Source: Treponema sp. (lineage in GTDB: Bacteria > Spirochaetota > Spirochaetia > Treponematales > Treponemataceae). Taken from it: 64,000 nt of DNA. The stretch is taken from assembly GCA_016294035.1 (NCBI GenBank), contig JAEDCT010000001.1:1-64000 (forward strand), in the 5' to 3' direction. Each line of letters opens with the position of its first letter. Position 1 is the stretch's first letter. Made by a program: the position numbers and the translations under genes. Below the pieces are notes generated by a model. The model made no database searches. It worked only from the letters and a program-made list of their open reading frames with translations, and had not been told where the DNA came from. Positions 28,413 to 37,752 of this stretch are shown here, one piece after another.

Positions 28413-29382
28413 CTGGAAGAATTGTCTTTGGATAGTCTTTTTTCAGGATCTTCATCACTTCCACAAACCTGCGTGGAGTCGGAGAAACAAATTCCATTTT
28501 ATTCCTGAATCCCGGAATGTGAATCCGCATCTTCCTGGAATGGAGCATGAGAGTTGCACCTGGAAATTTTCTGTCTGGTCTTGAATAAATCTGGTCACCT
28601 AGAATCGGACAGTTAAGATATTTCATGTGAACCCGAATCTGATGTGTCCTGCCTGTGTTTATTCTTACCCTCATGAGAGAATACTCTCCATAACAGGATA
28701 TACACCTGTAATAGGACCTGGCAAACTTTCCCTCATCAGTGCCAACAACAGCCTTGAATCTTTTTCTGTCCTTTGGATCCCTAATGATTTGTGTTTCAAT
28801 TATGCCATGGCTGTGCTGAGGCCTTCCCATGCAAATACAAATATATTCCTTGTAAATCTTATTATGATTCCTGAACTGATTTCCAAGAAATTCTTCTGTG
28901 TCCCTGTTTTTTGCAGTTATGATCAATCCGGAAGTATCCTTATCCAGGCGATGAACTATTCCGGGTCTTCTGTTGGAAAGAATTTCAGATGCAGATCCAG
29001 TCTTTAGCTCAGGAATGCTCTGCCTGTTCCAGTGAAACAAAAGTGCATTCACAAGAGTTCCTGACCAGTTGCCGCTTGCAGGATGAGTTACCATACCCTG
29101 CTTTTTGTTTACAACGCAAACATTATCATCCTCATAAACTATATCAAGTGGAATATCCTCAGGATCAATATTGTCAGGAACATTTTCTTCCCACTGAACA
29201 TCGATTCTGTCTGAGGGCTTGACCTTATATGAAATTTTCTGAGGCTTACCGTTAACCAGAATCGTAACAAGTCCACTTTTAAGCTTGCTGCGATTCATGT
29301 TTGGAGTATGATCACAAATATATTTGTCCAGCCGGTCTGGAGTCTTGTAAGTTGGAGGAACCAAAACACTGAAAAAAGCCAT
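28402..29382 (-). CDS. rluD: Ribosomal large-subunit pseudouridine synthase, RluD type
   Basis: 326 residues with an N-terminal S4 domain (RLDKYICDHTP to KPSDRIDV) and the catalytic domain carrying GIVHRLDKDTSG (Asp nucleophile) and GRTHQIRVHMKYLNCPILGD. Full RluD architecture; probable substrate is 23S rRNA helix 69, although RluA/RluC-like targets cannot be excluded. GAGGAA precedes the ATG. Confidence 0.88.
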   Translation of the reverse strand: MAFFSVLVPPTYKTPDRLDKYICDHTPNMNRSKLKSGLVTILVNGKPQKISYKVKPSDRIDVQWEENVPDNIDPEDIPLDIVYEDDNVCVVNKKQGMVTHPASGNWSGTLVNALLFHWNRQSIPELKTGSASEILSNRRPGIVHRLDKDTSGLIITAKNRDTEEFLGNQFRNHNKIYKEYICICMGRPQHSHGIIETQIIRDPKDRKRFKAVVGTDEGKFARSYYRCISCYGEYSLMRVRINTGRTHQIRVHMKYLNCPILGDQIYSRPDRKFPGATLMLHSRKMRIHIPGFRNKMEFVSPTPRRFVEVMKILKKDYPKTILPDDR

Positions 29383-29391
29383 TACCGTTCC

Positions 29392-29895
29392 TCACTTTCC
29401 ATCTTGAGAATTATTCTCTTCATCAGAAACAGAATCCGGATTTTCCTCAGCTTTATCAGAAGACGGAACAATTATAATCTGATCATAGCTTTCAAGGATT
29501 TTCTTTTCGCGCCTGCTTTTGACAGCACGTTTTATTGTATTTACGGTAAAATCTATGACACCAATGCAAAGTCCTGCACCAAGTGAAGCACCAAGAATCT
29601 TTAGCTGCTGCTCCTCAGTAAAAGAATCATCTCCCTTTGAAAAAGGATTTGGAAAATGCTCAGTCTCACCGGTCTTATATAGATACGTTCCATATCCGAT
29701 TGTAATGCCAAGAGCAGCGAAGGGAACCGCCCCCAGAGAAATTATTTCTGCCCGTCTCAAGTCCTTTGTCCACTGGGGAAATTCATCCTCCGAATAAGGA
29801 ACAGGCTCTGTATTTGCTTCATCCGCTGAAAAGCAGGGAGACAGCACAAATGAGAAAAAAACAAAAACAAGCATTATGCGGAAAAGTCGAGACAT
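29392..29895 (-). CDS. Conserved hypothetical membrane/exported protein
   Basis: 167 residues: a signal peptide (cleavage likely after CFSA), a mature acidic start, two hydrophobic segments (about 52-72 and 102-122) and a charged C-terminal tail. I recognise no family. It lies between yggS and rluD in the same orientation with short gaps, so it is probably co-transcribed. Confidence 0.65.
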   Translation of the reverse strand: MSRLFRIMLVFVFFSFVLSPCFSADEANTEPVPYSEDEFPQWTKDLRRAEIISLGAVPFAALGITIGYGTYLYKTGETEHFPNPFSKGDDSFTEEQQLKILGASLGAGLCIGVIDFTVNTIKRAVKSRREKKILESYDQIIIVPSSDKAEENPDSVSDEENNSQDGK

Positions 29896-30612
29896 TTACC
29901 TTGAATAGTTCCTCTCACCAAATATGGCAGTTCCAACCCTAACCATGGTACTTCCTTCCTCAATGGCAATTTTGTAATCACCACTCATACCCATGCTCAA
30001 AACCTGGATTGGAAGATTTGGAAATTCACGGTTGAGTCTGTCACGAAGAATTCTGGTCTTCTGGAATGAACTTCTTACAAGTCTTTCATCATCTGTAAAT
30101 GGAGCCATTGTCATGAGTCCCTTTGGAACAATATGGGGATAAAGTCCACTGGCAATATTTTCACAGGAACGCAAAAGATCATCCTCACTTCCATAGCCAC
30201 TCTTTGAATCCTCAGCCGTGTGAAGTTCAAAATAAACTTCAAGACAACGATTCATTCTTGCAAGATGTTTTTCCGCTTCCCTAAGGACATCCTCGCGATC
30301 AACAGACTGAATACAGGAAGCAATTTCACAGGCCTTCTTTATCTTGTTAGTCTGAAGGTTGCCAATTATATGAAGATCCGGGGTAAAGCCCATAGCCTCC
30401 ACCTGAGTGAATTTTTCACAGGCTTCCTGAACACGATTCTCACCAAAAAGAACCTGGCCAGACTTCATGGCCTCAACAACATCCTCTGCAGGATGAAACT
30501 TGCTGACAGCACAAAGAAGAACTTCATTTTCTTTTCTGCCGGAACTGATGCAGGCATTCCTGATTTCTTCCCTTACCCTTTCCAGATTTTCAGCTATATT
30601 AACAAGTGACAT
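29896..30612 (-). CDS. yggS: YggS/PLPBP family pyridoxal-phosphate homeostasis protein
   Basis: 238 residues, single alanine-racemase-like barrel; the PLP lysine is K38 in AVSKFHP, and the C-terminal phosphate-binding pattern LSMGMSGD and MVRVGTAIFG are present. It buffers PLP and amino-acid pools and has no known catalytic activity. GGGGG lies nine bases before the ATG. Confidence 0.9.
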   Translation of the reverse strand: MSLVNIAENLERVREEIRNACISSGRKENEVLLCAVSKFHPAEDVVEAMKSGQVLFGENRVQEACEKFTQVEAMGFTPDLHIIGNLQTNKIKKACEIASCIQSVDREDVLREAEKHLARMNRCLEVYFELHTAEDSKSGYGSEDDLLRSCENIASGLYPHIVPKGLMTMAPFTDDERLVRSSFQKTRILRDRLNREFPNLPIQVLSMGMSGDYKIAIEEGSTMVRVGTAIFGERNYSR

Positions 30613-30632
30613 TATTCATACCCCCACAAAAA

Positions 30633-31508
30633 CTACTTAACATCATCGTACTCTATTCTAAGACTCTCGCACAATCTAAGGAAATCTTCAACATGAAGAT
30701 TCTCTGCCCTCTGAGACTTATCAATTCCTGCACGTGAAAAAACCCTTTCAGCATCCATGCTCCCATTCAAGAGACCCTTAATGTTATTGTTTACAGTCTT
30801 TCGTCTTGATGAAAAGAGAGCATGAACCAGCTTGACAAAAAGCCTTGGATCAGAACACTCATAGGGCTTTTCCCTGCGAGTCATGACAACAGCCTGAGAC
30901 CCAACGTTAGGTTTTGGCCAGAAATTACCTGCAGCAAGCTCAAGCCCAGGCTTAACTTCATATCCCCACTGGCACAAAACACTGAATGAAGAATAGTTTT
31001 CTGATGAGGGCTTTGCAACCATTCGCTGGGCAACTTCCTTCTGGATGGTAAAAACACACTTGTCAAAGACCAGACCCTCTGTAATGGTATCTGCAATAAA
31101 AGTAGCTGCAATATTATATGGCAGATTTCCGAACAGCTTGCACGGTCTTTTTTCCTGGCATTCAAATTCCTTCTTCCATGTCTTAAGGACGTCTCCCTCA
31201 ACAATCCTGAAATTTCCATTGCTTTCATAACCATCAAAAAACTGATGAAGAAAGGAAATAAAACCACGGTCAATTTCAAATGCTGTCAGGCATGCCTTTC
31301 TTGAAAGAATCTCACTTGTCATGCAACCAAGGCCGGGACCAATTTCCCATACTACCTGATTTTCTTCCGGATCAAGATAATCAATTATCTTTGTCCGAGC
31401 CTGAGGATTTAGCATGAAATTCTGCCCGAATTTTTTTTGCATTGCCATTCCATTTTCTTCAAGAAATGTCTTCAGTGCTATGGCAGAATTATAATCAGGA
31501 TGTTCCAT
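30633..31508 (-). CDS. rsmA: 16S rRNA dimethyladenosine transferase RsmA (KsgA)
   Basis: 291 residues with the SAM-binding motif EIGPGLGCMTSE, the acidic motif II, and the catalytic NLPYNIA motif. It dimethylates two adjacent adenines near the 3' end of 16S rRNA. The start (MQKKFGQNFMLNP follows a short extension) is preceded by TAGGAAA. It begins one base beyond the comEC stop. Confidence 0.93.
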   Translation of the reverse strand: MEHPDYNSAIALKTFLEENGMAMQKKFGQNFMLNPQARTKIIDYLDPEENQVVWEIGPGLGCMTSEILSRKACLTAFEIDRGFISFLHQFFDGYESNGNFRIVEGDVLKTWKKEFECQEKRPCKLFGNLPYNIAATFIADTITEGLVFDKCVFTIQKEVAQRMVAKPSSENYSSFSVLCQWGYEVKPGLELAAGNFWPKPNVGSQAVVMTRREKPYECSDPRLFVKLVHALFSSRRKTVNNNIKGLLNGSMDAERVFSRAGIDKSQRAENLHVEDFLRLCESLRIEYDDVK

Positions 31509-31509
31509 T

Positions 31510-32790
31510 CTAGTTTCCTATTGAAAGCGGCGGAACAAGAGCAAAAAGTCCAACCACCTTCTCTATAAAAAAATATATCATGTTAAGTATACAACCAAAT
31601 GGCCCGGACAGAAAAGGGAATACGAGAGAAAAAATTACGGCAACAAAAGAAACAAGCATCAGAACATTTATCATTGGAGAAACTACAACCGATGAAATAC
31701 AACCAATGGGCATAATTTTTCCAAAGAGTCTTGCACAATAAAAAGATGTTGCAGCCTGAGCACTAACAGAAGCAGAAACAGAAGAAGACACCATGGGAGG
31801 AAGAAACCTTGAAAAGATACGGCAGGAAACAAAATCAGAAAAAACAAGGATTCCTGCAAGGGCACCATATGACAGGACAAATGCGGGAGATTGTGCATCC
31901 TGAGGAATAAGACACAAGTGAAAAAGAAAAACAAATGACAATACTGAAAGATAGTCCGTGTCCACGCAATAAACTGCAGAACAAACCAGGACAACAAGCG
32001 AACAAACCAAAGCCCTGAACAGGGACGGAGAAAGCCCGGCAAACCAGACAAAGAAAACCATAGCAAGAAGCCTTGCCCAGAATGAATATTTCTTTCCGAA
32101 CAGACGCCTTGAACCAAAACCAAAAACTGATGAAAAAAAGGAAAGATGCATTCCGCTCAAGGCAAGTATATGAGAAAGACCTGCATTACGGAAATTTTCC
32201 TGCAGATTATCATCGCAATACTCCCGGGATCCAGAAAGAAGGGCCAGAACAAAACCGCCGGCTTTTCCCCAGCCAAACATAAGACGCTTAAACGAAAGCC
32301 TGCACAGTGCCCTGAAATGACTTATGGAAAAAGACAGTGAATTACTGCCACCAGGAGAGCAGACCGAAGAACAGACAAAGCAGCCGGCATCACTAAACCA
32401 GGAACCGTCAGCACATATTTTCTCGCCAGCCTCATACAGAACCGGAGATGAATGGCGCGAATACAGTTTTCCCGGATAATTTGACTCAACAAATTCCGAA
32501 GGAACAAGAATCCTGACCCTGCCAGAAGCACCGAGATTGTTTCCCCGTGAAAAAAAATTTGATGACACAGACAAAAGATCAAGATCAAGGGAATAATAAT
32601 TTTTTGATGAAGTCCTTGCAGGATTGGAATGAATAATCCCGGAAAGAGAGGTTGCTTCATTAATGTCACACAAGGAAACAAATGGATTCCGATTACCGGG
32701 AACGCCCACCCCGGAACAAAGCAAAACTGCGACAACAAATGCCGCAGCAACAAAAGGATTAAAAATTCTCAGTCTCTGGAAATCTACCAC
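31510..32790 (-). CDS. comEC: ComEC/Rec2-family membrane protein, channel domain only
   Basis: 426 residues: N-terminal soluble OB-like part, then the competence domain with many helices and the signature NAGLSHILALSGMHLSFF. The C-terminal metallo-beta-lactamase nuclease domain found in many ComEC proteins is absent, as in other shorter homologues. It would import single-stranded DNA if a competence system exists; no other com gene is in the window. GTG start, overlapping the upstream gene by seven bases. Confidence 0.8.
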   Translation of the reverse strand: MVDFQRLRIFNPFVAAAFVVAVLLCSGVGVPGNRNPFVSLCDINEATSLSGIIHSNPARTSSKNYYSLDLDLLSVSSNFFSRGNNLGASGRVRILVPSEFVESNYPGKLYSRHSSPVLYEAGEKICADGSWFSDAGCFVCSSVCSPGGSNSLSFSISHFRALCRLSFKRLMFGWGKAGGFVLALLSGSREYCDDNLQENFRNAGLSHILALSGMHLSFFSSVFGFGSRRLFGKKYSFWARLLAMVFFVWFAGLSPSLFRALVCSLVVLVCSAVYCVDTDYLSVLSFVFLFHLCLIPQDAQSPAFVLSYGALAGILVFSDFVSCRIFSRFLPPMVSSSVSASVSAQAATSFYCARLFGKIMPIGCISSVVVSPMINVLMLVSFVAVIFSLVFPFLSGPFGCILNMIYFFIEKVVGLFALVPPLSIGN

Positions 32791-33962
32791 TTAAGCTTGG
32801 CAAGAGCTGACTTTGCGGCATCGGTAACTTCTGCAGGATAGTCAAGATAAGTAACATAAAGCAGATAGTCAAATGCAGACTTGTCGCCCAGTTCCCCCAA
32901 CGATTCAATTACGGAAAGCACAACGGCATTACTTGAAAGCGAGTTAGACTCAGCCTTCTTGTTAAGTGAATCAAGATAAAGAGAAAGAGCCTGAACTATG
33001 TCCTGTGAGCCTATGGCTGCCAGATTCCTGATGGCAAGGGAGAAACTTTCCTCAGAAACCTGATTGTCTTCATACTGACTTTTGAGAACCTCAAAACAAT
33101 CCCTTGAAACCGAAGATGCGCGAGTCCACTTTGTGCTTGCAGCAACTTCAAGGGAAAGAAGCATGAGTTCCACATCTTCCCTCGAGAATTTTGACTTCAC
33201 TTCCTTGCCATTATATATAACCGACGACAATGCATTTTCTGCAACAATGCCCCGAACTTTTTCAGAAATTTTCTTGTTAAGGTTGATCTTCTTCAGGATG
33301 ACAATTCTCCTTTCCGGCGGAACCGTGGAAAGAATCTGGAGAATCTCCCCCTCATGCCTGTCTGCAAGAACTCCGTATGAATTGGAAAGATTCTCAGAAT
33401 ATGTAGGCCACACATCAAGAATGTCACCAATGAAGAGCAGTCGGAATGAATAGGAATTACCGTAATTTCCCATGAACAATACAGACTTAAGAAGCACCTC
33501 ATCCATCTGCTCATTGTTCTCCATGCGCTGGTTGAAATAGGTGTTAACAAGAAGGACAGCCTCTGCACTTGAAAAATCCGAGAAGGCATCAATAACTGCT
33601 ATGCGAACCCTTTCATCAGAAAATTCACGGAACACCTTGCACAATGCAGATGAAACCTCAGATTCCCTTCCCTTGCTGTTTCCCAGGGAAAGTGACTTTA
33701 CGCTGGTAACGCAAAGCTCTGCAAGTTCAGAATCTTCACCAAGAATTTTTCTTGCAGAAACGGCAAACTCAAGGGCATTAAGTGCAAGAGCCCCATCACC
33801 ATAAGACTGAGCCTCGGCTACAGCCTTGTTCTTGTCAGCCAAATTACCCTTTAGAAAAAGCTTTTCATACTCCTTCTGGGCAAAAACCATGGAACAAGCA
33901 ATTCCAGAAACCAAAACAAATGAAACAAACCTGCAAAAAAACATTTTCATATCAATCACCAT
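32784..33962 (-). CDS. Exported helical-repeat (HEAT-like) protein
   Basis: 392 residues with a signal peptide (cleavage about residue 28, after VFAQ) and all-helical repeats resembling HEAT/ARM units (for example RIAVIDAFSDFSSAEAVLLV, and the last 60 residues ending AAKSALAKLKW). No catalytic motif. Start uncertain between ATGs at 33962 and 33950. It is coupled to comEC and follows the PilZ gene, so a periplasmic scaffold is plausible; function unknown. Confidence 0.65.
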   Translation of the reverse strand: MVIDMKMFFCRFVSFVLVSGIACSMVFAQKEYEKLFLKGNLADKNKAVAEAQSYGDGALALNALEFAVSARKILGEDSELAELCVTSVKSLSLGNSKGRESEVSSALCKVFREFSDERVRIAVIDAFSDFSSAEAVLLVNTYFNQRMENNEQMDEVLLKSVLFMGNYGNSYSFRLLFIGDILDVWPTYSENLSNSYGVLADRHEGEILQILSTVPPERRIVILKKINLNKKISEKVRGIVAENALSSVIYNGKEVKSKFSREDVELMLLSLEVAASTKWTRASSVSRDCFEVLKSQYEDNQVSEESFSLAIRNLAAIGSQDIVQALSLYLDSLNKKAESNSLSSNAVVLSVIESLGELGDKSAFDYLLYVTYLDYPAEVTDAAKSALAKLKW

Positions 33963-33973
33963 TTTCCTATAAA

Positions 33974-35101
33974 TCAGCTGTCAGAAGCGAATTCTGGTCT
34001 TTTTTCAGGAACCGCAATTTCCTCGGAAGCCTGATTTTTTCCCTGCTCCTGGTTTCTGCTTTCCTCAACCTGGGCAATGGCTTCCTGAATATCCTTCTGA
34101 TCCTGAGGCATTACATTATACACGTATGCCAGAATAGCATTCCTCATTGAAGGCTCAATCTGAGTGCACTCAAAGTGCAGTCTTGACTGGTCAATATTCT
34201 GGTTGTACTCAACGGCACGAACTATTCCCTGCATAAGAACAAGGGAACCATTTATCTCAAACTGAAGCCTTATGCACACATTGCTCTTTCCCTTTCCACC
34301 AATCCTGATCATTGCTCCATCTTCGCTTATGTCCTCAATGAGACACTTATATCCCGGGGAAGACTCTGCCTCAAGGCCATCATCGGAAAACTGCATGATA
34401 AAAATCTGACCGTAAATCTCGCAGGCACACCTAATGGACTGTCTCTTCTGAGTTCTATCCAGCTTGTATGCATGTTTCAGGAACAGAGCCTTGTCACTTC
34501 TGAAAACTCCGGAACTGAACACCTCTGTATCAAAGGCGTATCCCGCATCCCCCTTTCTCCAGAAATAAACGGAAACCATCTTGTGCTCCCATTCCTCACC
34601 CTTCAGAAAGTCGATTTTCTTTGTGTTCTTGTTGAACTGGGTCGGCAGAGCAATGACAAGTTCCCTGCCATTATTGAGAACCCTGGAATTAAAAACACCC
34701 TTTCCCTTATAAATCACACTGAGAACCTGTCCCTGATCCAGTGTCTTGGTGTTTTCAAGACCTCTCTTGTTGTCCAGATCAAGAGCAACCCGGGTCTTAA
34801 ACTTGTAGAGTGTCTCAAGAAAACTCTGCACCGGGAATGTATTTTCAGTTCCCTCTTCTCGGGACTTCTGGATAAAGGCAGAAATACATCTGTTTACTGC
34901 GTTCTCAGACACAAAGAGCGAAAGAGGTTCCTCAATCTCACATTTTTTCGCAAGCTTCCACAAAGAGGAAATTTCCCTTGCATGGAAACCATAGTCAAAA
35001 CCCTGGGCATAAAATTTGGTCACATCCTTTGTGAGGTTATACACTTTCATGCAAATAAAGACAGCCAGAATAACGGCAAGAAGAGAAACAGCTACAATCA
35101 C
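33974..35101 (-). CDS. Membrane-anchored PilZ-domain protein
   Basis: 375 residues: one N-terminal membrane helix, a mixed domain (about 30-210), then a PilZ domain (about 210-330) showing both c-di-GMP motifs, the RxxxR in KRQSIR and the (D/N)xSxxG in DISEDGA. The C-terminal tail is Gln/Glu-rich. It starts with GTG, supported by GAGG eight bases upstream. It should respond to c-di-GMP, probably controlling motility or envelope functions as PilZ proteins do in spirochaetes. Confidence 0.82.
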   Translation of the reverse strand: MIVAVSLLAVILAVFICMKVYNLTKDVTKFYAQGFDYGFHAREISSLWKLAKKCEIEEPLSLFVSENAVNRCISAFIQKSREEGTENTFPVQSFLETLYKFKTRVALDLDNKRGLENTKTLDQGQVLSVIYKGKGVFNSRVLNNGRELVIALPTQFNKNTKKIDFLKGEEWEHKMVSVYFWRKGDAGYAFDTEVFSSGVFRSDKALFLKHAYKLDRTQKRQSIRCACEIYGQIFIMQFSDDGLEAESSPGYKCLIEDISEDGAMIRIGGKGKSNVCIRLQFEINGSLVLMQGIVRAVEYNQNIDQSRLHFECTQIEPSMRNAILAYVYNVMPQDQKDIQEAIAQVEESRNQEQGKNQASEEIAVPEKRPEFASDS

Positions 35102-35181
35102 AAAAATTCCTCACCAAAAAAAAAAATATGCCCATCCCAAAAATCACGGGACAAAAGCAGGAAGATTCAGCAAACATTACG

Positions 35182-35210
35182 TTGTTTTTTGAATCTTTCC
35201 AATATATAAT
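35182..35210 (+). promoter_or_regulatory. Candidate promoter of the CPBP protease gene
   Basis: TTGTTT (35182-35187), 17-base spacer, perfect TATAAT (35205-35210). The predicted transcript would have a leader of only about nine bases, and no ribosome site is seen before the ATG at 35226. Confidence 0.45.
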
Positions 35211-35225
35211 AATACACGACTGCAA

Positions 35226-35903
35226 ATGAAAAATAAATACCTTAAAGTACAATTCTTCATAGTTCTGTTTTTGCTGGTCATTCCCCCGGTTTTAAGAGGA
35301 CCCGGCGAAAGTGCAGCGGGTTTTTCCCCTCAAATAAGACTGGGCGTGGTAATTCAGCTTGTATCCGCAGTATTTCTCTTTTTCCAGAACAGAATCTCAA
35401 GCAGAATTGAAGACGAAAATGAACGCAGGAAAGAAAGGCTCAGGGTCACTTTCAGGACTTCCTACTGGTGGGCACTCACACTGGGATTCCTGATGATAGT
35501 GTATGCTTTCATTGAACTGACCTGCATTATCCTTGATCTCAACCAGTACATGGTCAGAAAGCCTTTCTTCGACAACACACCCATGAACTGGGCATGCACA
35601 GCAATCTTACTGGCAGTATCAGCATTCTACGAGGAAACTCTTTACAGGCAATATATGCCAGAAACACTCATGGAAATCATTCCGAAAAAAGGAAAGGCAA
35701 CTGCCCTGGTTTCAGAAATTCTTTCCGTGACATTATTTGCCCTTGCACACCGCTACATGGGATTTGTGCCTGTAATAAACGCGCTTATTTCCGGGGCAAT
35801 ACTGCGCTTCTCATACAAAAAGACAGAGTCAATCTATGCCGGATTCATAGCACACTTCACGTACAATGCACTGCTAGTTGTCTTAGCAGCCCTTTCCCCA
35901 TGA
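35226..35903 (+). CDS. CPBP-family intramembrane metalloprotease (CAAX/Abi type)
   Basis: 225 residues, about six to seven membrane helices. The three family motifs are visible: EEtxxR (FYEETLYRQY), FxxxH (FALAHRYMG) and HxxxN (HFTYNALL). These provide a glutamate/histidine metal site. Homologues process peptides or act in stress and bacteriocin immunity; the substrate here is unknown. Transcribed divergently from the PilZ gene. Confidence 0.87.
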   Translation: MKNKYLKVQFFIVLFLLVIPPVLRGPGESAAGFSPQIRLGVVIQLVSAVFLFFQNRISSRIEDENERRKERLRVTFRTSYWWALTLGFLMIVYAFIELTCIILDLNQYMVRKPFFDNTPMNWACTAILLAVSAFYEETLYRQYMPETLMEIIPKKGKATALVSEILSVTLFALAHRYMGFVPVINALISGAILRFSYKKTESIYAGFIAHFTYNALLVVLAALSP

Positions 35904-35949
35904 CTCAGGAAAAATGGATACTAAATTACGGTCACGGTTTAGCATTTTA

Positions 35950-35978
35950 TTGAAACTAATTTGTTTTTTTGCTAGGAT
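35950..35978 (+). promoter_or_regulatory. Candidate promoter of thrC
   Basis: TTGAAA (35950-35955), 17-base spacer, TAGGAT (35973-35978). No threonine-type attenuator is seen. Confidence 0.4.
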
Positions 35979-36041
35979 GAGATTTACTATCATTCTGGGC
36001 GGATGATTCTATTTTAAAAAATGATTAATAAGGAAGAGATT

Positions 36042-37457
36042 ATGATTTACACAGATACACGTGACCCATCGGTAAAAGTAAACTTCAAGACAGCCGTACT
36101 TAACGGTATGAACGCACAGACTGGAGGACTATACATTCCAGTTGAATTTCCTAAGCTTCCAGATTCACTTCTGACAAGAACACCAGAGCCTTCTTTCCGC
36201 GAAGTTGCATTTGAAATGGCAAAGCCATACGTGAAGGATGAAATCCCAGACAACGACCTGGAGGCAATCATCCAGGACTGCTACCCATTCTCATCTCAGG
36301 TAGTGCCAATTGACCAGGTAACTTATGTGCTTGAACTTTTCCACGGACCAACATGTGCCTTCAAGGATTTTGGAGCACGATTCATGGCCCGCGTAATGAG
36401 CTACTTCAACCGCGGCGAAAAGGACAACCTTCATATTCTCGTGGCAACATCCGGTGACACTGGATCTGCTGTTGGATCAGCTTTCCACAATGTTCCGGGA
36501 ATTGATGTGACAATTCTCTACCCTGACGGAAAGATTTCTCCACTCCAGGAAAAGCAGCTTTCAACATTCACAGGAAATGTTCGTGCACTCAAGGTAAAGG
36601 GAACATTCGATGACTGCCAGAAGCTTGTAAAGACTGCATTCACAGACAAGGAACTTCGTGACAAATTCCGCCTTTCATCGGCAAACTCAATCAACATTTC
36701 ACGATTGCTTCCACAGGCTTTCTACTACACATACTCATCTCTCGTGGTAAAGAACAGAATTCCACACGACTCAAAGATTGAAGACCCGTCAATCATAGCA
36801 GTTGTGCCTAGCGGAAATTTCGGAAACCTCACATCAGGACTCATTGCCCGCGAAATGGGAGCTCCAATTGACGGATTCGTTGCAGCAACAAATTCAAACC
36901 ACACAATTCCAGACTGGATTGCCACAGGTGAATACAAGGCTCGTCCTTCAGTTTCAACTCTCAGCAACGCAATGGACGTTGGAGCACCGTCAAACTATGA
37001 AAGAATCCAGGCCATGTACACACTTGATGAAGTAAGAAACCTCTTTGCTTCATACTGGACAGACGACGAGGGAACTCTAAGCGCAATCAAGGAATGCAAT
37101 GACAAGACAGGATATGTAATTGATCCTCATGGAGCCGTTGCATGGAAGGCATGGAACGACATGCGCCACGGTGAAATGCAGAAACTTGTGGATGGAAACG
37201 GAAACAAGGATTACAACAAGCCTGGTCTCACAGCAAATATCCCTGCATGGGCAAAGAAGGTCACAGAATCTAAGACTGCGGCAATCATTCTCGAAACAGC
37301 ACACCCTGCAAAGTTCGGGGCAACTGTTGTTAAGGCTATTGGACGTGAGCCAAGCATTCCTGACAGACTCGAAAAGGTTTTGTCACTTCCAGACAATGCA
37401 ATTCCTATGGAAAAGGACTACGACAGCTTCAAGAAATGGCTTCTTGAAAATCTCTAG
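36042..37457 (+). CDS. thrC: Threonine synthase
   Basis: 471 residues. PLP-dependent conversion of O-phosphohomoserine to threonine. The PLP lysine is in PTCAFKDFGARFM, the phosphate-binding loop in SGDTGSAVGSAF, and the N-terminal DTRDPSVKVNFKTAVLNG is typical of the long bacterial/fungal subgroup. The ATG at 36042 has AAGGAAGAG upstream; an ATG at 36021 does not. Single gene with its own terminator. Confidence 0.94.
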   Translation: MIYTDTRDPSVKVNFKTAVLNGMNAQTGGLYIPVEFPKLPDSLLTRTPEPSFREVAFEMAKPYVKDEIPDNDLEAIIQDCYPFSSQVVPIDQVTYVLELFHGPTCAFKDFGARFMARVMSYFNRGEKDNLHILVATSGDTGSAVGSAFHNVPGIDVTILYPDGKISPLQEKQLSTFTGNVRALKVKGTFDDCQKLVKTAFTDKELRDKFRLSSANSINISRLLPQAFYYTYSSLVVKNRIPHDSKIEDPSIIAVVPSGNFGNLTSGLIAREMGAPIDGFVAATNSNHTIPDWIATGEYKARPSVSTLSNAMDVGAPSNYERIQAMYTLDEVRNLFASYWTDDEGTLSAIKECNDKTGYVIDPHGAVAWKAWNDMRHGEMQKLVDGNGNKDYNKPGLTANIPAWAKKVTESKTAAIILETAHPAKFGATVVKAIGREPSIPDRLEKVLSLPDNAIPMEKDYDSFKKWLLENL

Positions 37458-37489
37458 TACAAGCAGAATGGGATAGTTTTCCAGCAACC

Positions 37490-37522
37490 CGGGGCATCTT
37501 TGAGAGGTGTCCCGTTTTTTTT
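37490..37522 (+). terminator. Rho-independent terminator of thrC
   Basis: Nine-bp stem CGGGGCATC/GGTGTCCCG (37490-37498 with 37506-37514, two wobble pairs) followed by eight T. Confidence 0.85.
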
Positions 37523-37541
37523 ATTTGTCAGGAATTTCAGA

Positions 37542-37557
37542 TGTGAAAAAAATCACA
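37542..37557. promoter_or_regulatory. CRP/Rex-like operator, site 1
   Basis: TGTGAAAAAAATCACA: exact match to the CRP-family palindrome TGTGA-N6-TCACA, and one mismatch from a Rex-type TGTGAA-N4-TTCACA. It lies upstream of the malate dehydrogenase gene. Confidence 0.55.
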
Positions 37558-37572
37558 CTGTCATTTCTGCAC

Positions 37573-37588
37573 TGTAAAAAAATTCACA
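37573..37588. promoter_or_regulatory. CRP/Rex-like operator, site 2
   Basis: TGTAAAAAAATTCACA: one mismatch from TGTGA-N6-TCACA and one from TGTGAA-N4-TTCACA. Its centre is 31 bp from that of site 1, close to three helical turns. Confidence 0.5.
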
Positions 37589-37646
37589 TAAATATCAAAA
37601 TTAACCGTTTTTTCCATAAATATGACTCTTTTGCACCAAATAAATA

Positions 37647-37675
37647 TTCACAATAAACAACTATTGAATTATACT
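37647..37675 (+). promoter_or_regulatory. Candidate promoter of the mdh-fumC-hdr-flx-frd block
   Basis: TTCACA (37647-37652), 17-base spacer, TATACT (37670-37675). Predicted start of transcription near 37682, so the two operator-like sites are centred near -101 and -132. Confidence 0.45.
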
Positions 37676-37752
37676 ATAAAATGGATTACGTGGGAGTATT
37701 GCGCAATCTTTAAACATACACTGATAAAAAATATATTTTTCAGGAGATTTAT

